A stretch of DNA of 64,000 nucleotides, taken from Gemmatimonas groenlandica. GTDB lineage: Bacteria; Gemmatimonadota; Gemmatimonadetes; Gemmatimonadales; Gemmatimonadaceae. The stretch spans positions 1,922,001-1,986,000 of the forward strand of contig NZ_CP053085.1 in NCBI RefSeq assembly GCF_013004105.1, given 5' to 3'. Positions 43,436 to 52,056 of the stretch are shown here, one piece after another; position 1 is the stretch's first letter; every line of letters starts with the position of its first letter. Below the pieces are notes generated by a model that was given only the letters and a program-made list of their open reading frames with translations, had not been told where the DNA came from and did not search any database. The position numbers and the translations under genes are program-made.

Positions 43436-46400
43436 TTAGAACGAGTAGCGTACTCCCAGCTGCATCTGGTACCGATTCCCGGACTTGATCGTGCGCCCGA
43501 AATTCGGATTCACGCGATACCGGTACTCGCGGGACGCCTGATCGAAGGCGATCACATTGAGCAGCGTCTGGTTGGCGCCCGGCACGGCGCGAACCGCGCC
43601 CCAATCGTGATTCAGCAGCGCGGCGGCATTGAATACATCGAGCGTGAGCTCCGCCCGCTGCCCACGAATCGTCGGCAGCTTCTGTGTGAAGCGAACGTCG
43701 ACTTGCGTCACAAAGGGATTCCGAATCGCGTTACGCTCGGCGATCTGGCCAAGCGTCGACCCCAGGTAGCTCGACGCGATGTTCTGCGGGCTCGCGTATA
43801 CCAAGCGCAGCGAGTCAGCAAAGCCGGCGCGTAGGCCCGGCGCGGCGGGGTCGAACACGAAGGCGAGATCGTTCTGGTTGGCGAACGAGCTGCCGGCTCC
43901 GACGTCGTCGCCGTTGATGTCCTGCGCCACCGTGGCCGACCACGGTGAGCCCGACTGTCCGATAACGCGAGCGCTGAACTGGAAGCCTTTGATCTCGGGG
44001 GTCGCGCCGTACAGCACCAGCTTGTGGCGGAAGTCGGTGGCGCTGGCGCCCCACGTGGGCGACCGTGGATCACCCGGCACCGGCGTGAACACCGACGTGA
44101 TCGCAATGCAGCAATTGAAGGAGCTGTTGTCGCGGGTCTCATTGATCGTGAACGACCCGCTGATCGATCCGTTGCGCGGCAGACGCAGCGCCGCGTCGAC
44201 GAAGAACGCTTTCTGGTGCTGTCCGGCGTCGCTGCGAAGCTCGAGCACGCGCTGGAACTGCGAGAACGGACGCGCCAACACGGGATTGCGACCGCCGGCG
44301 GCGGTGATGCTCGTGGCGGGCACGAACACCGGTCGCCCGCCTTCGTTGGCCAGTGTGAAATCGGCGGTCGGGCGCAGGTTCAAATCGACGTAGCGATACA
44401 GTTCGCTGGTGTGCGCGTACTGCGCGGCGGCGCCGAGCGTGAGGTTGCCGTTGAAGAGGCGACGCTGATAGGCGACGTCACTCTTCCAGGTGCGCGGCAC
44501 TTTGAAGTCGGGGCCGAAAAAGTTGATGTACGACGGCCGCGGACCGCTACCGGCCGGCACTCCCGGTACGTTCGAAAACGACTGGCGGTAGCTGACAAAA
44601 TCCGGCGTCGGCACCGCGGCGCCGGTGAGGAGCACATCGGCCAGCTGCGAGCCATCATTCAGCAGGTTGTTTATGTGCGCCATATAGTGCGGTTGCGATG
44701 TGAAGTACCCGCTTCCCACGCGCACCAGATTCTTGCCGGCGCTGCCCGGCGTCCAGGTCATCTGCGCCCTCGGCTGAATGGCGAAGTCGGCCGGCGACAG
44801 GTCGGTCCGCTTGCCGAAGGCGCCTTCCACTGCGGCATTCGGGTTCGCGCCAGTGAGGAACGCCGACACATCGGCACGCAACCCGGCCGTCACGTTGAGA
44901 TCGTCACGTACGCGGAACTCGCCTTGTGCGAAGACACCGCCGTCGTACACCCACTGCCGCATTCGTGGCTCGAGATTCTGTAACGGTACCAAGCGCGCAT
45001 ACGACGAAGGCCGCCGTGCCTCGAGCGCTGCCAGGTTGGGGAACTGGAAGAGACCATCGGTCTCGATCGACACGAACATCGAGAGGTTGTTCAGCGAGTG
45101 GTCGGTGCCGACCGTGAACGCGCTGCGATCACCGTCGAAGCGCAGCACGTCGACCAGCTGATACGACTCCTCCGTCTGGAGCTCCGGGCTTGTCCGCTGT
45201 CCGCCGAACTGCAGGATCTGATTCCCACCCGTGGCTCCGCTCGGGAGCGTCGAGGACACGTTGACCAATCCGCGCGGCAGTCGCGTGTTCGGCTCGTTCT
45301 CGAGGATGCGGTTGGTGTACGCCAGCCGGACATCGTTAGTGAGGCGACTGCCGAGATTCGACTTCACCGAGCCCATGGTCTGCACTTCGCGCGACTTCTG
45401 ATTGCCGCGACTCTCGAGCACGGAAAGCTCGCGGTCGGGAATCGAGTTGCTGTACAGGAAATCGGAATACGTGGTGCGCAACGTCGCACGATGCGAGTCG
45501 CTGATCTGGTAGTCGAGACGTCCGAACACGGTGTTCAGTGTGTTGGCGCGATCGAACGTGCCCGTTTGGCGATCGCTACCGAGCCCGTACGAGCGGCGAA
45601 GAATATCGAGGAAGCGCGTCACGCTATCCGGTGCCACCTGCAAACGCGTCCAGTCCGCGTTGTTCTCCACCTGCAGCGTGGAGAATGGCTCGGCCACCTG
45701 CTGCCGATCATACGCCACGAAGTAGTGAAGCTTGTCCTTCACGATCGCACCGCCAACCGACCCACCAAACTGCAGATTGTCGAAGCTGGTGACGTTCTGC
45801 CCGAGGAAGTTCGTGTTCGTGGTGAGCGCCTGATTCCGATTGTATACGAAGAGCGAGCCGTTAGTCGTATTGGTGCCGGCGCGCGTCGCGACGTTCACCG
45901 CGCCGGCTCCCTGCCGACCCTGGGTGACGTCGTACACGTTGGTCACCACTTCAAACTCACGGACGGCTTCCACCGAAATGGAATACGGACCGCGCCCGAA
46001 GCCGGCCCCCCAAATCGTATTCTTTGCCTGGACGCCATCCACGCGGATGTCGGTGCCGGTCACTCGGCCACCGGCAATCGACGAGGACGACGTAATGATG
46101 CCGCCGGTGCCGGCGCGCGACGTCGTCGGCGCCAGGATCGCGAGATCGGCGAACGAGCGGTCCTGAATCGGAAGCTGCCGGATTTCCCTCTCGGTTACCA
46201 CGGTGCTGCCCCCGACGCGCTCCACACGCTTGCTCTCGCGGTCGGCCCGAACATCGACCGCCGTCAGCTCTGTCGCGGACGGGTCCAAAGCCAGATCGAG
46301 GATGACGCGATCGCCGAGATTCAGCATCAACCCACTGCGCAAGGCGGGGCGGAAGCCGAGTTGACGAATGGTCAGCGTGTACGGGCCACCGATCGGAAGC

Positions 46401-46630
46401 TGCGCGAAAACGTAGCGCCCGCGGACGTCGGTCTGGCGCGACTGTTGGGTGCCGGTCGACATATTGCGCACCGTGACGGTGGCACCGACGATCGGCGAGC
46501 CGGCGGCCGAACGCACCTGGCCGGATACAAAGCCTTCCGTGCCCTGACTATGGGCCCGATTCGCAGAAACACCGGTCATGACGACCGCGAGCAGCATCAT
46601 CACGATGCGGCGGACAGAAAAGAGGCGCAT
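43436..46630 (-). CDS. Oar-like TonB-dependent receptor with carboxypeptidase-regulatory domain
   Basis: The 1064-residue protein has a signal peptide ending AHSQ, a carboxypeptidase-regulatory domain (about 33-115: GQVRSAAGSPIVGATVTVRN, GRYVFAQLPIGGPYTL), a plug domain (about 120-240) with VTGTDIRVDGVQAKN, and a large beta-barrel ending in the outer-membrane signature QLGVRYSF. This is the architecture of Oar-type receptors that bind polymers or proteins. No SusD partner is adjacent. It stands alone between a terminator and a long upstream gap. Confidence 0.94.
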   Translation of the reverse strand: MRLFSVRRIVMMLLAVVMTGVSANRAHSQGTEGFVSGQVRSAAGSPIVGATVTVRNMSTGTQQSRQTDVRGRYVFAQLPIGGPYTLTIRQLGFRPALRSGLMLNLGDRVILDLALDPSATELTAVDVRADRESKRVERVGGSTVVTEREIRQLPIQDRSFADLAILAPTTSRAGTGGIITSSSSIAGGRVTGTDIRVDGVQAKNTIWGAGFGRGPYSISVEAVREFEVVTNVYDVTQGRQGAGAVNVATRAGTNTTNGSLFVYNRNQALTTNTNFLGQNVTSFDNLQFGGSVGGAIVKDKLHYFVAYDRQQVAEPFSTLQVENNADWTRLQVAPDSVTRFLDILRRSYGLGSDRQTGTFDRANTLNTVFGRLDYQISDSHRATLRTTYSDFLYSNSIPDRELSVLESRGNQKSREVQTMGSVKSNLGSRLTNDVRLAYTNRILENEPNTRLPRGLVNVSSTLPSGATGGNQILQFGGQRTSPELQTEESYQLVDVLRFDGDRSAFTVGTDHSLNNLSMFVSIETDGLFQFPNLAALEARRPSSYARLVPLQNLEPRMRQWVYDGGVFAQGEFRVRDDLNVTAGLRADVSAFLTGANPNAAVEGAFGKRTDLSPADFAIQPRAQMTWTPGSAGKNLVRVGSGYFTSQPHYMAHINNLLNDGSQLADVLLTGAAVPTPDFVSYRQSFSNVPGVPAGSGPRPSYINFFGPDFKVPRTWKSDVAYQRRLFNGNLTLGAAAQYAHTSELYRYVDLNLRPTADFTLANEGGRPVFVPATSITAAGGRNPVLARPFSQFQRVLELRSDAGQHQKAFFVDAALRLPRNGSISGSFTINETRDNSSFNCCIAITSVFTPVPGDPRSPTWGASATDFRHKLVLYGATPEIKGFQFSARVIGQSGSPWSATVAQDINGDDVGAGSSFANQNDLAFVFDPAAPGLRAGFADSLRLVYASPQNIASSYLGSTLGQIAERNAIRNPFVTQVDVRFTQKLPTIRGQRAELTLDVFNAAALLNHDWGAVRAVPGANQTLLNVIAFDQASREYRYRVNPNFGRTIKSGNRYQMQLGVRYSF

Positions 46631-46915
46631 AGCACGTCAAGAGGTGAGAGACACTGCGCCGCCGACTGGCGGCACGGCGTACAGTTCGACTCCTGTGTGA
46701 TCGTTTGACCACCGTGCGAGCACAGTTTCGTCACGGGGAGATGACGGTTTCCAGACGAGCTGATCCTTAAGCACTCCCCAAAGGGCGCTGGTATGGCTAC
46801 GTTGTGAGGCTGGTCAGGGACGGAGCCGCCGCGCCTTTCACGAGGTACCGGCGACACTCCGCCCCATTTGTTCTGCTTCCGCACCAACACCCTTCACGCT
46901 GGTCGAGACCTCCGG
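46631..46915. other. 285-bp divergent intergenic region, no gene seen
   Basis: This gap separates the divergent TonB receptor and prs start codons. No reading frame in it looks coding, and I could not fold a known RNA (6S, SRP, tmRNA) by eye. It should contain promoters for both genes. A small hairpin-capable patch (GCCGCCGACTGGCGGC) lies near the receptor start. Confidence 0.5.
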
Positions 46916-47881
46916 ATGACTCCGTCTTTGGACGCACCGTCCCCGTCGCCGCGCGGCTTCAAAATCCTTTCGGGAACGGCCAATCAGCCGCTTGCCGAAG
47001 AGGTCGCGAAGATGCTGGGCACCGAGCTGTGCAAGGTGACCTGTACGCGTTTCGCCGACGGTGAGGTGTTCGTGCGCATCGACGAAAACATCCGTGGTGC
47101 GGACGTCTTCGTGGTGCAACCCACGAATCCGCCCGGCGAAAATGTGCTCGAACTCCTGCTGCTCATCGATGCGGCGCGCCGTGCCTCGGCCGCCCGCGTC
47201 ACGGCGGTGCTCCCCTACACGGGATACGCCCGGCAGGACCGCAAAGATCAGCCGCGCGTCGCCATCGGCGCCAAACTCATGGCCAACCTCATCGAGACCG
47301 CGGGCGCTGATCGCGTCCTCGGTCTCGATTTTCATGCGCACCAGCTGCAGGGCTTCTTCGACGTGCCCGTCGATCACCTGTACGCCGCACCGGTGTTCAC
47401 GAACTATTTCCGCAAGAAGGGGCTCAAGGACCTCTGCGTCGTCGCCCCCGACGTCGGTTCGGCGAAGATGGCGCGTGGCTTCGCCAAGCGGCTCGACGCC
47501 ACCTTCGCCATCATCGATAAGCGTCGCCCCAAGGCCAATGTGGCCGAAGTGATGAACGTCGTCGGTGAAGTCGAAGGCCGCGATTGCCTGATTCCCGACG
47601 ACATGATCGACACGGCCGGCACCGTATCCGAAGCCGCCCGTGCCCTGAAGAATCTCGGTGCGAACGACATCTACGTGTGCGCCACGCACGCGCTGTTCAG
47701 CGGCCCCGCCGTGGAACGACTCACGAACGCACCGATCAAGGAAGTCGTGGTGACCGACTCCATCAATCTCCCGCCCGAGCGACGGTTTCCGTCGCTGCAC
47801 GTGCTCTCGGTGGGCGAGTTGCTGGCCAAGGCCATCCGATTTACGCACGCCGACCAGTCGGTGAGCGTGCTGTTTGAATAA
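46916..47881 (+). CDS. prs: Ribose-phosphate pyrophosphokinase
   Basis: Prs makes PRPP from ribose 5-phosphate and ATP for nucleotide, His and Trp synthesis. The 321-residue protein has FADGEVFVRIDENIRGADVF, the ATP-binding YTGYARQDRKDQPR, the catalytic FHAHQLQGFFD, the flexible-loop KRRPKANVAEVMNVVGEVEG region (residues about 200-220) and the PRPP motif DDMIDTAGT. It opens the conserved prs-rplY-pth neighbourhood. ATG 46916 was preferred to one 16 codons upstream. An iterated-word element lies directly after its stop. Confidence 0.97.
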   Translation: MTPSLDAPSPSPRGFKILSGTANQPLAEEVAKMLGTELCKVTCTRFADGEVFVRIDENIRGADVFVVQPTNPPGENVLELLLLIDAARRASAARVTAVLPYTGYARQDRKDQPRVAIGAKLMANLIETAGADRVLGLDFHAHQLQGFFDVPVDHLYAAPVFTNYFRKKGLKDLCVVAPDVGSAKMARGFAKRLDATFAIIDKRRPKANVAEVMNVVGEVEGRDCLIPDDMIDTAGTVSEAARALKNLGANDIYVCATHALFSGPAVERLTNAPIKEVVVTDSINLPPERRFPSLHVLSVGELLAKAIRFTHADQSVSVLFE

Positions 47882-47950
47882 CTGCAGAGTACGGAGTGAG
47901 GAGTAGGGAGTACCCCGTACCCCTTACGCCTTACCCCTTACTTCGCAGTT
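47880..47950. repeat. Imperfect palindromic element D (AGTAGGGAGTAC words)
   Basis: Arms 47880-47911 and 47919-47950 are inverted copies matching at 24 of 32 positions, most mismatches being transitions that still allow G-U pairs in RNA. The left arm is built from near-copies of a 7-9-bp word of the GAGTA(C/G)GGAGT kind. It starts in the prs stop codon and lies between prs and rplY. Words of 10-12 bp are shared with element E at 56465-56498. Confidence 0.8.
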
Positions 47951-48013
47951 ATCTGGCCGGGCCGACCATTTCCGGTTACTCCCGAACCACTTTTTTCTCA
48001 GAGGTTAGTTCCA

Positions 48014-48646
48014 ATGTCCAGCGCTTCTCTCTCCGCGTCCGTTCGTGCCGAAACCGGCAAGGGCGCCGCTCGCAAGATCCGTCAGGCCGGCAGCATCCCC
48101 GCCGTGATCTATGGCCACGGCCGCGAGCCGCAGTCGCTCACGATCAACGCGCGCGATACCGATAAGCTCCTCAAGAGCATCGCGATCAGCAGCACCGTGA
48201 TCGATCTCAGCATCGACGGCAAGAGCGCCCGCACGCTCATCCGCGAGGTGCAGCGTCACCCGTTCAAGCGCACGATCACGCACATCGACTTCCAGGAGCT
48301 CGTGGCTGGTGAGACGGTGTCGGTGCAGATCCCGATCGTCTATGTCGGCGTGCCGGAAGGCGTGCGTCTCGAAGGCGGCCTGCTCGACCAGATCATGCAC
48401 CAGCTGCACATCGAAGTCGATCCGTCGTCGATCCCGAACCACATCGACGTCGACGTGTCGGCGCTCAAGATCGGCAACACGCTGCACGTGTCCGACCTGA
48501 CGCTACCCGCCGGCATCAAGGTGCTCGACGAGCCGGGCAACACCGTCTGCATCGTGCAGGTGCCGAAGGTTGCAGTGGAGCCCATCGTCGAAGGTGCCGC
48601 CGAGCCGGAAGTGATCCGCGCGAAGCCCAAGGCCGACGAGAAGTAA
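48014..48646 (+). CDS. rplY: 50S ribosomal protein L25 (CTC type)
   Basis: The 210-residue protein is the long general-stress (Ctc) form of L25, which binds 5S rRNA. The N-terminal 5S-binding domain shows GKGAARKIRQAGSIPAVIYG and HPFKRTITHIDFQEL; the C-terminal beta domain shows VPIVYVGVPEGVRLEGGLLDQ-like sequence (residues 105-125) and LPAGIKVLDEPG. A purine-rich AGAGG lies about 10 bp before the ATG. It is followed by pth 81 bp downstream, the usual order. Confidence 0.97.
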   Translation: MSSASLSASVRAETGKGAARKIRQAGSIPAVIYGHGREPQSLTINARDTDKLLKSIAISSTVIDLSIDGKSARTLIREVQRHPFKRTITHIDFQELVAGETVSVQIPIVYVGVPEGVRLEGGLLDQIMHQLHIEVDPSSIPNHIDVDVSALKIGNTLHVSDLTLPAGIKVLDEPGNTVCIVQVPKVAVEPIVEGAAEPEVIRAKPKADEK

Positions 48647-48727
48647 GTCGCGTACGGGGCGCGGAATTCGTTCAGCATGGTCACCCCACGCTGGCGCATT
48701 CCGCGCCCCGCCCGTTTACCCCTGCGT

Positions 48728-49300
48728 ATGAAAGTCATCGTCGGACTCGGCAATCCCGGCCGGGAATACGAACAGACACGACACAACGTGGGCTGGTGGC
48801 TCGTTGACCACCTCGCCCGTCATTGGCATTTCGATCCGTGGCGCAAAGACGGCGATGCCGTCACCACGCAAGGCTCGGTCGGCGGCAAGAAGGTGAAGCT
48901 CGTGAAGCCGCAGACGTTCATGAACCTCAGCGGCGCCGCACTCCGCCCGTATCTCAAGCGCGAAGGCTGGAAGGCCGCCGACGATCTCATGGTCATCGTC
49001 GACGAAGTGGCAGTACCCGCCGGCGAGTACCGACTGCGCGCGGCCGGCAGTCCGGGCGGACACAATGGGCTCAAGAGCGTCGAGGCTCATCTCAAGTCGC
49101 CCGCCTACCCTCGCCTACGCATCGGCATCAAGCCGGTCGATGAACGCCGCCAGATCGGAGATCTTGCCGACTTCGTGCTGCACACGATGCCGCGCGACGA
49201 GCGGGAATTGGTCGAAGCGCTCTACCCGCGAATGATCACCGCGCTCGAGCTCTGGATCGCCGACGGCACCGAGAAGGCCGTGAGCACCCTGGGACGCTGA
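48728..49300 (+). CDS. pth: Peptidyl-tRNA hydrolase
   Basis: Pth frees peptides from stalled peptidyl-tRNA. The 190-residue protein has the family motif VGLGNPGREYEQTRHNVGW with the active-site Asn and catalytic His, the KPQTFMNLSG segment, the catalytic Asp in VIVDEVAVP, and GSPGGHNGLKS. The frame is open 17 codons upstream, but ATG 48728 is the canonical start. In most bacteria ychF comes next; here a 7-kb block intervenes. Confidence 0.97.
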   Translation: MKVIVGLGNPGREYEQTRHNVGWWLVDHLARHWHFDPWRKDGDAVTTQGSVGGKKVKLVKPQTFMNLSGAALRPYLKREGWKAADDLMVIVDEVAVPAGEYRLRAAGSPGGHNGLKSVEAHLKSPAYPRLRIGIKPVDERRQIGDLADFVLHTMPRDERELVEALYPRMITALELWIADGTEKAVSTLGR

Positions 49301-49306
49301 GCGAGG

Positions 49307-50689
49307 TTATCGTTTCGCGTTGATGTGCTGCTTGGTCCAGAGTACCACCACCGCGCACTGATTGCCCGCCGTCTGAAAGCGCGCCGGCGCCTGCATCTCG
49401 TTGTTGAAAATTTCGAGCGCCGCAATCTCATCCTTCGGCAATCGCGCGATCATGTTGTCGGGGGTGTTCGGCTCACGCACGGCGTTCACCCACAGCGACG
49501 CCAGGCAGTCGCCGCGTCCACGAATGATGAAATCACCAGGCGAACGTCCCACCTGCGTGCGAATGCCCGGTAGCAAGTCGAGCGCCTGACGCGTGCGGTC
49601 GTACTTGGCGAAGTGGGTGGAATCCACGAATCGGCCCAGCCCCGACGATTTACGTTCGTCGAGTTCCGTCGCGTCGCGTGACTTGATGCGCGTGGAGCGC
49701 ACGTTGACCTGCTCCACCAGCGTGCCCTTCTCCAGCAATACCTCGAGACTCGTCACGCCCTTGTCGAGCACATCGAGCTGCTTGGCCACGGTCACGTAGC
49801 CGATCTTCCGCGCCGACACCATGCGGCTGCCGGTCGGCACGTTGTTGATCGTGAAACGTCCGTTGGGACCGGACAGAATCTCGGTGGCGAAACCGCCGAA
49901 CGTCACCGTGGCAGCCGGTACCGACGCCCCCTTCTCATCGACCACCCGGCCCTGCACCGTCGCCGTGGCCGTCGGTCCGCCCGTGGCGCCGAGGATCAGA
50001 TCCACTCGGCGCAGCGACGCCGCGTCGGCATCGACCAGCACGTTGTCGGTACGATACTGCGACGACGACGCCACCAGCGCGGCCGGCCCGAACTCCTGCA
50101 CACCGCAGAAGAGGTAGTTGCCGAGCGAGTCGCTGCGCACCGTCATCGACTCGAACTTCGGCGTGCTGTCGAGCAAGCTCTTCACCGCTTGCCACTGCAG
50201 CACGAGGCCGACCCCGGCCACGCGGGTGGTGCCATCGGCCGCCGTCGTAGAACCGAAGAGAATGCCGCCCATGCCGTTGGCCGGCCGACGCTGGCCTACA
50301 CACAACCGCGCCCAGGCGGTGTTCATGCCGGGGGTCGCGATGATCGGGCGATCCCACGGACCGTCGGCGGCCGGACGCGTGGCCGTGAGCTCACCAAGTC
50401 CGAGACGGTCGGCCCGCTCGTGGAATGCGACCAGGCGCATCACCCGCATGCGGCTGTAAATCGTGAAGCGCCCCAGTGAATCACTGGCGGCCGACTCACC
50501 GCCCGGCTCCGCCGTGATCAGCGCGCCCGCCATCGGTCGAAACGCCAAGCTGTCGTAGGCCAGACCGCGAATGGTGTCCGGACGCTGCGACACCGGCGCG
50601 ACCTGCGCCTGTACGCCGGGCACGACCAGCAATCCCGTCACCATCAACGACGCTCCCCACATCGCCAGCCTGAATCCACGACGCATCAC
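49307..50689 (-). CDS. TonB plug-domain protein without barrel, with carboxypeptidase-regulatory domains
   Basis: The 460-residue protein has a signal peptide (ending GVQAQ), an Ig-like regulatory repeat (about 40-90), a second typical carboxypeptidase-regulatory domain (about 243-320: ATVQGRVVDEKGASVPAATV, GRFTINNVPTG), and then a plug-like domain (about 370-455: LDLLPGIRTQ, FIIRGRGDCLASLWVNAV, DEIAALEIFNN). The chain stops where a beta-barrel should begin. It could be a plug-only accessory or decoy, or the remnant of a truncated receptor; the stop codon is clean with no frame-shifted barrel downstream. Confidence 0.82.
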   Translation of the reverse strand: MMRRGFRLAMWGASLMVTGLLVVPGVQAQVAPVSQRPDTIRGLAYDSLAFRPMAGALITAEPGGESAASDSLGRFTIYSRMRVMRLVAFHERADRLGLGELTATRPAADGPWDRPIIATPGMNTAWARLCVGQRRPANGMGGILFGSTTAADGTTRVAGVGLVLQWQAVKSLLDSTPKFESMTVRSDSLGNYLFCGVQEFGPAALVASSSQYRTDNVLVDADAASLRRVDLILGATGGPTATATVQGRVVDEKGASVPAATVTFGGFATEILSGPNGRFTINNVPTGSRMVSARKIGYVTVAKQLDVLDKGVTSLEVLLEKGTLVEQVNVRSTRIKSRDATELDERKSSGLGRFVDSTHFAKYDRTRQALDLLPGIRTQVGRSPGDFIIRGRGDCLASLWVNAVREPNTPDNMIARLPKDEIAALEIFNNEMQAPARFQTAGNQCAVVVLWTKQHINAKR

Positions 50690-50802
50690 GCGCTATCCCC
50701 GAAGAAAGTTCCTGGTCCATCGCCTGCCGGCCGAGTCCCGGATTCGGTCCTAATCGATGCCGAATGGTTGATCGGGAAGCGCCCGCGGCGCAACGTATAC
50801 GC

Positions 50803-52056
50803 ATGCTACCCCAATCTCCCGCTCGCAGCCTGCTCCTCGCCAGCATCGTGATCGCCGCTACGGCGTGCGGTACCGACGACGGCCAGTTGACGACCTCCTC
50901 CTCCACGGCCATCCTCGGCGCCGTCGATGAGATCACCAGCCCGGCCCCGCCCGGCAGCAAGACGCCGTTCGTCATCACCGACAGCAGCGGTGCGGCCTAC
51001 GTGTCGTGGACCGAGCAGCGGGCCGACTCGTCGTTCGCGATCCGCCTGGCGAAGTGGAATGGCGCCAGCTGGGACTCGTCGCGCACGATTGCCGCCGATC
51101 GACCGTTCTTCGTGAATTGGGCCGACTTCCCCGCGATCACGAAGCTCGGAAACGGCGATCTCGCCGCGCACTGGCTCGAACGCGAAGGCACCAGCACCTA
51201 TGCCTACGGCATTCGCACGGTGCGATCGCGGGACGATGGGCGTACCTGGAGCGCACCCGTGACACCGCACACCGACGGCCTGGCCGCCGAGCATGGCTTC
51301 GTGTCGCTCTGGGCCGACGGCGGCCGTAACGTCGGTTTGGTGTGGCTCGATGGTCGAAAGAGCGCCATGAAGGATTCGACGCGCGAGATGACCGTTCGCA
51401 CCGCTGTCGTGCGCGAAGACGGCACGCTTGCCAAGGAAGCGGTGCTCGACGCCCGTACGTGCGATTGCTGCCAGACGGCAACCGCCAAGGGCACCCTGGG
51501 CCGCGTGATCGTGTACCGCGACCGCTCCGAGAAGGACATCCGCGATATCGCCATCGTGCGCGAACTCGTAGGTGGCTGGAGTCCGCCGGTGCTGGTGCAC
51601 GCGGACGACTGGTACTACCCTGGCTGCCCCGTGAATGGCCCACAGGTGGCCGCCAGCGGCAAAACGATCGTGGTGGCCTGGTACACGGCCGCCCACGACA
51701 CCGCGCGCGTGCTGGCGGCCACGTCGACCGACGGCGGCGCGACCTTCGGGGCACCGGTGCGGATCGACGAAGGGGATCCGATCGGCCGCGTGTCGGTCGT
51801 ACTCGACAGTCGGGCCGAACCGATCGTGGCCTGGCTCGAACGGCGCAGCACCGACGAAGCCGAGGTGCTGGTACGTCGCGTGACCGGCACCACGGTCAGC
51901 GAAACCCGCAGTCTGTCCCGCACGTCGGGAGCACGGCAAAGCGGCTTCCCGCGTCTCGCCGTGCTGCGTGACACCCTGTTGGCCACGTGGACGACCACGA
52001 AGCCCGCACCGCAAGTGCACGTGGCGCGCCTTCCTCTTTCTGCGAGTGCTCGATGA
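50803..52056 (+). CDS. BNR/sialidase-like beta-propeller lipoprotein
   Basis: The 417-residue protein has a lipoprotein signal with lipobox AATAC and a beta-propeller with Asp-box-like repeats (SRDDGRTWSAP, STDGGATFGAP). A cysteine cluster ARTCDCCQTAT is followed by YYPGCPVNGPQV; I recall this pair as conserved in a family annotated exo-alpha-sialidase. The catalytic arginine triad of real sialidases is not evident, so enzyme activity is doubtful. Its stop overlaps the start of the M28 peptidase (ATGA), so the two are coupled. Confidence 0.82.
   Translation: MLPQSPARSLLLASIVIAATACGTDDGQLTTSSSTAILGAVDEITSPAPPGSKTPFVITDSSGAAYVSWTEQRADSSFAIRLAKWNGASWDSSRTIAADRPFFVNWADFPAITKLGNGDLAAHWLEREGTSTYAYGIRTVRSRDDGRTWSAPVTPHTDGLAAEHGFVSLWADGGRNVGLVWLDGRKSAMKDSTREMTVRTAVVREDGTLAKEAVLDARTCDCCQTATAKGTLGRVIVYRDRSEKDIRDIAIVRELVGGWSPPVLVHADDWYYPGCPVNGPQVAASGKTIVVAWYTAAHDTARVLAATSTDGGATFGAPVRIDEGDPIGRVSVVLDSRAEPIVAWLERRSTDEAEVLVRRVTGTTVSETRSLSRTSGARQSGFPRLAVLRDTLLATWTTTKPAPQVHVARLPLSASAR

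Noticed and set aside
46631-46915. Possible structural RNA (6S, SRP or other) in the longest featureless gap
   Set aside because: No conserved motif or convincing fold could be drawn by hand; a covariance search would decide.
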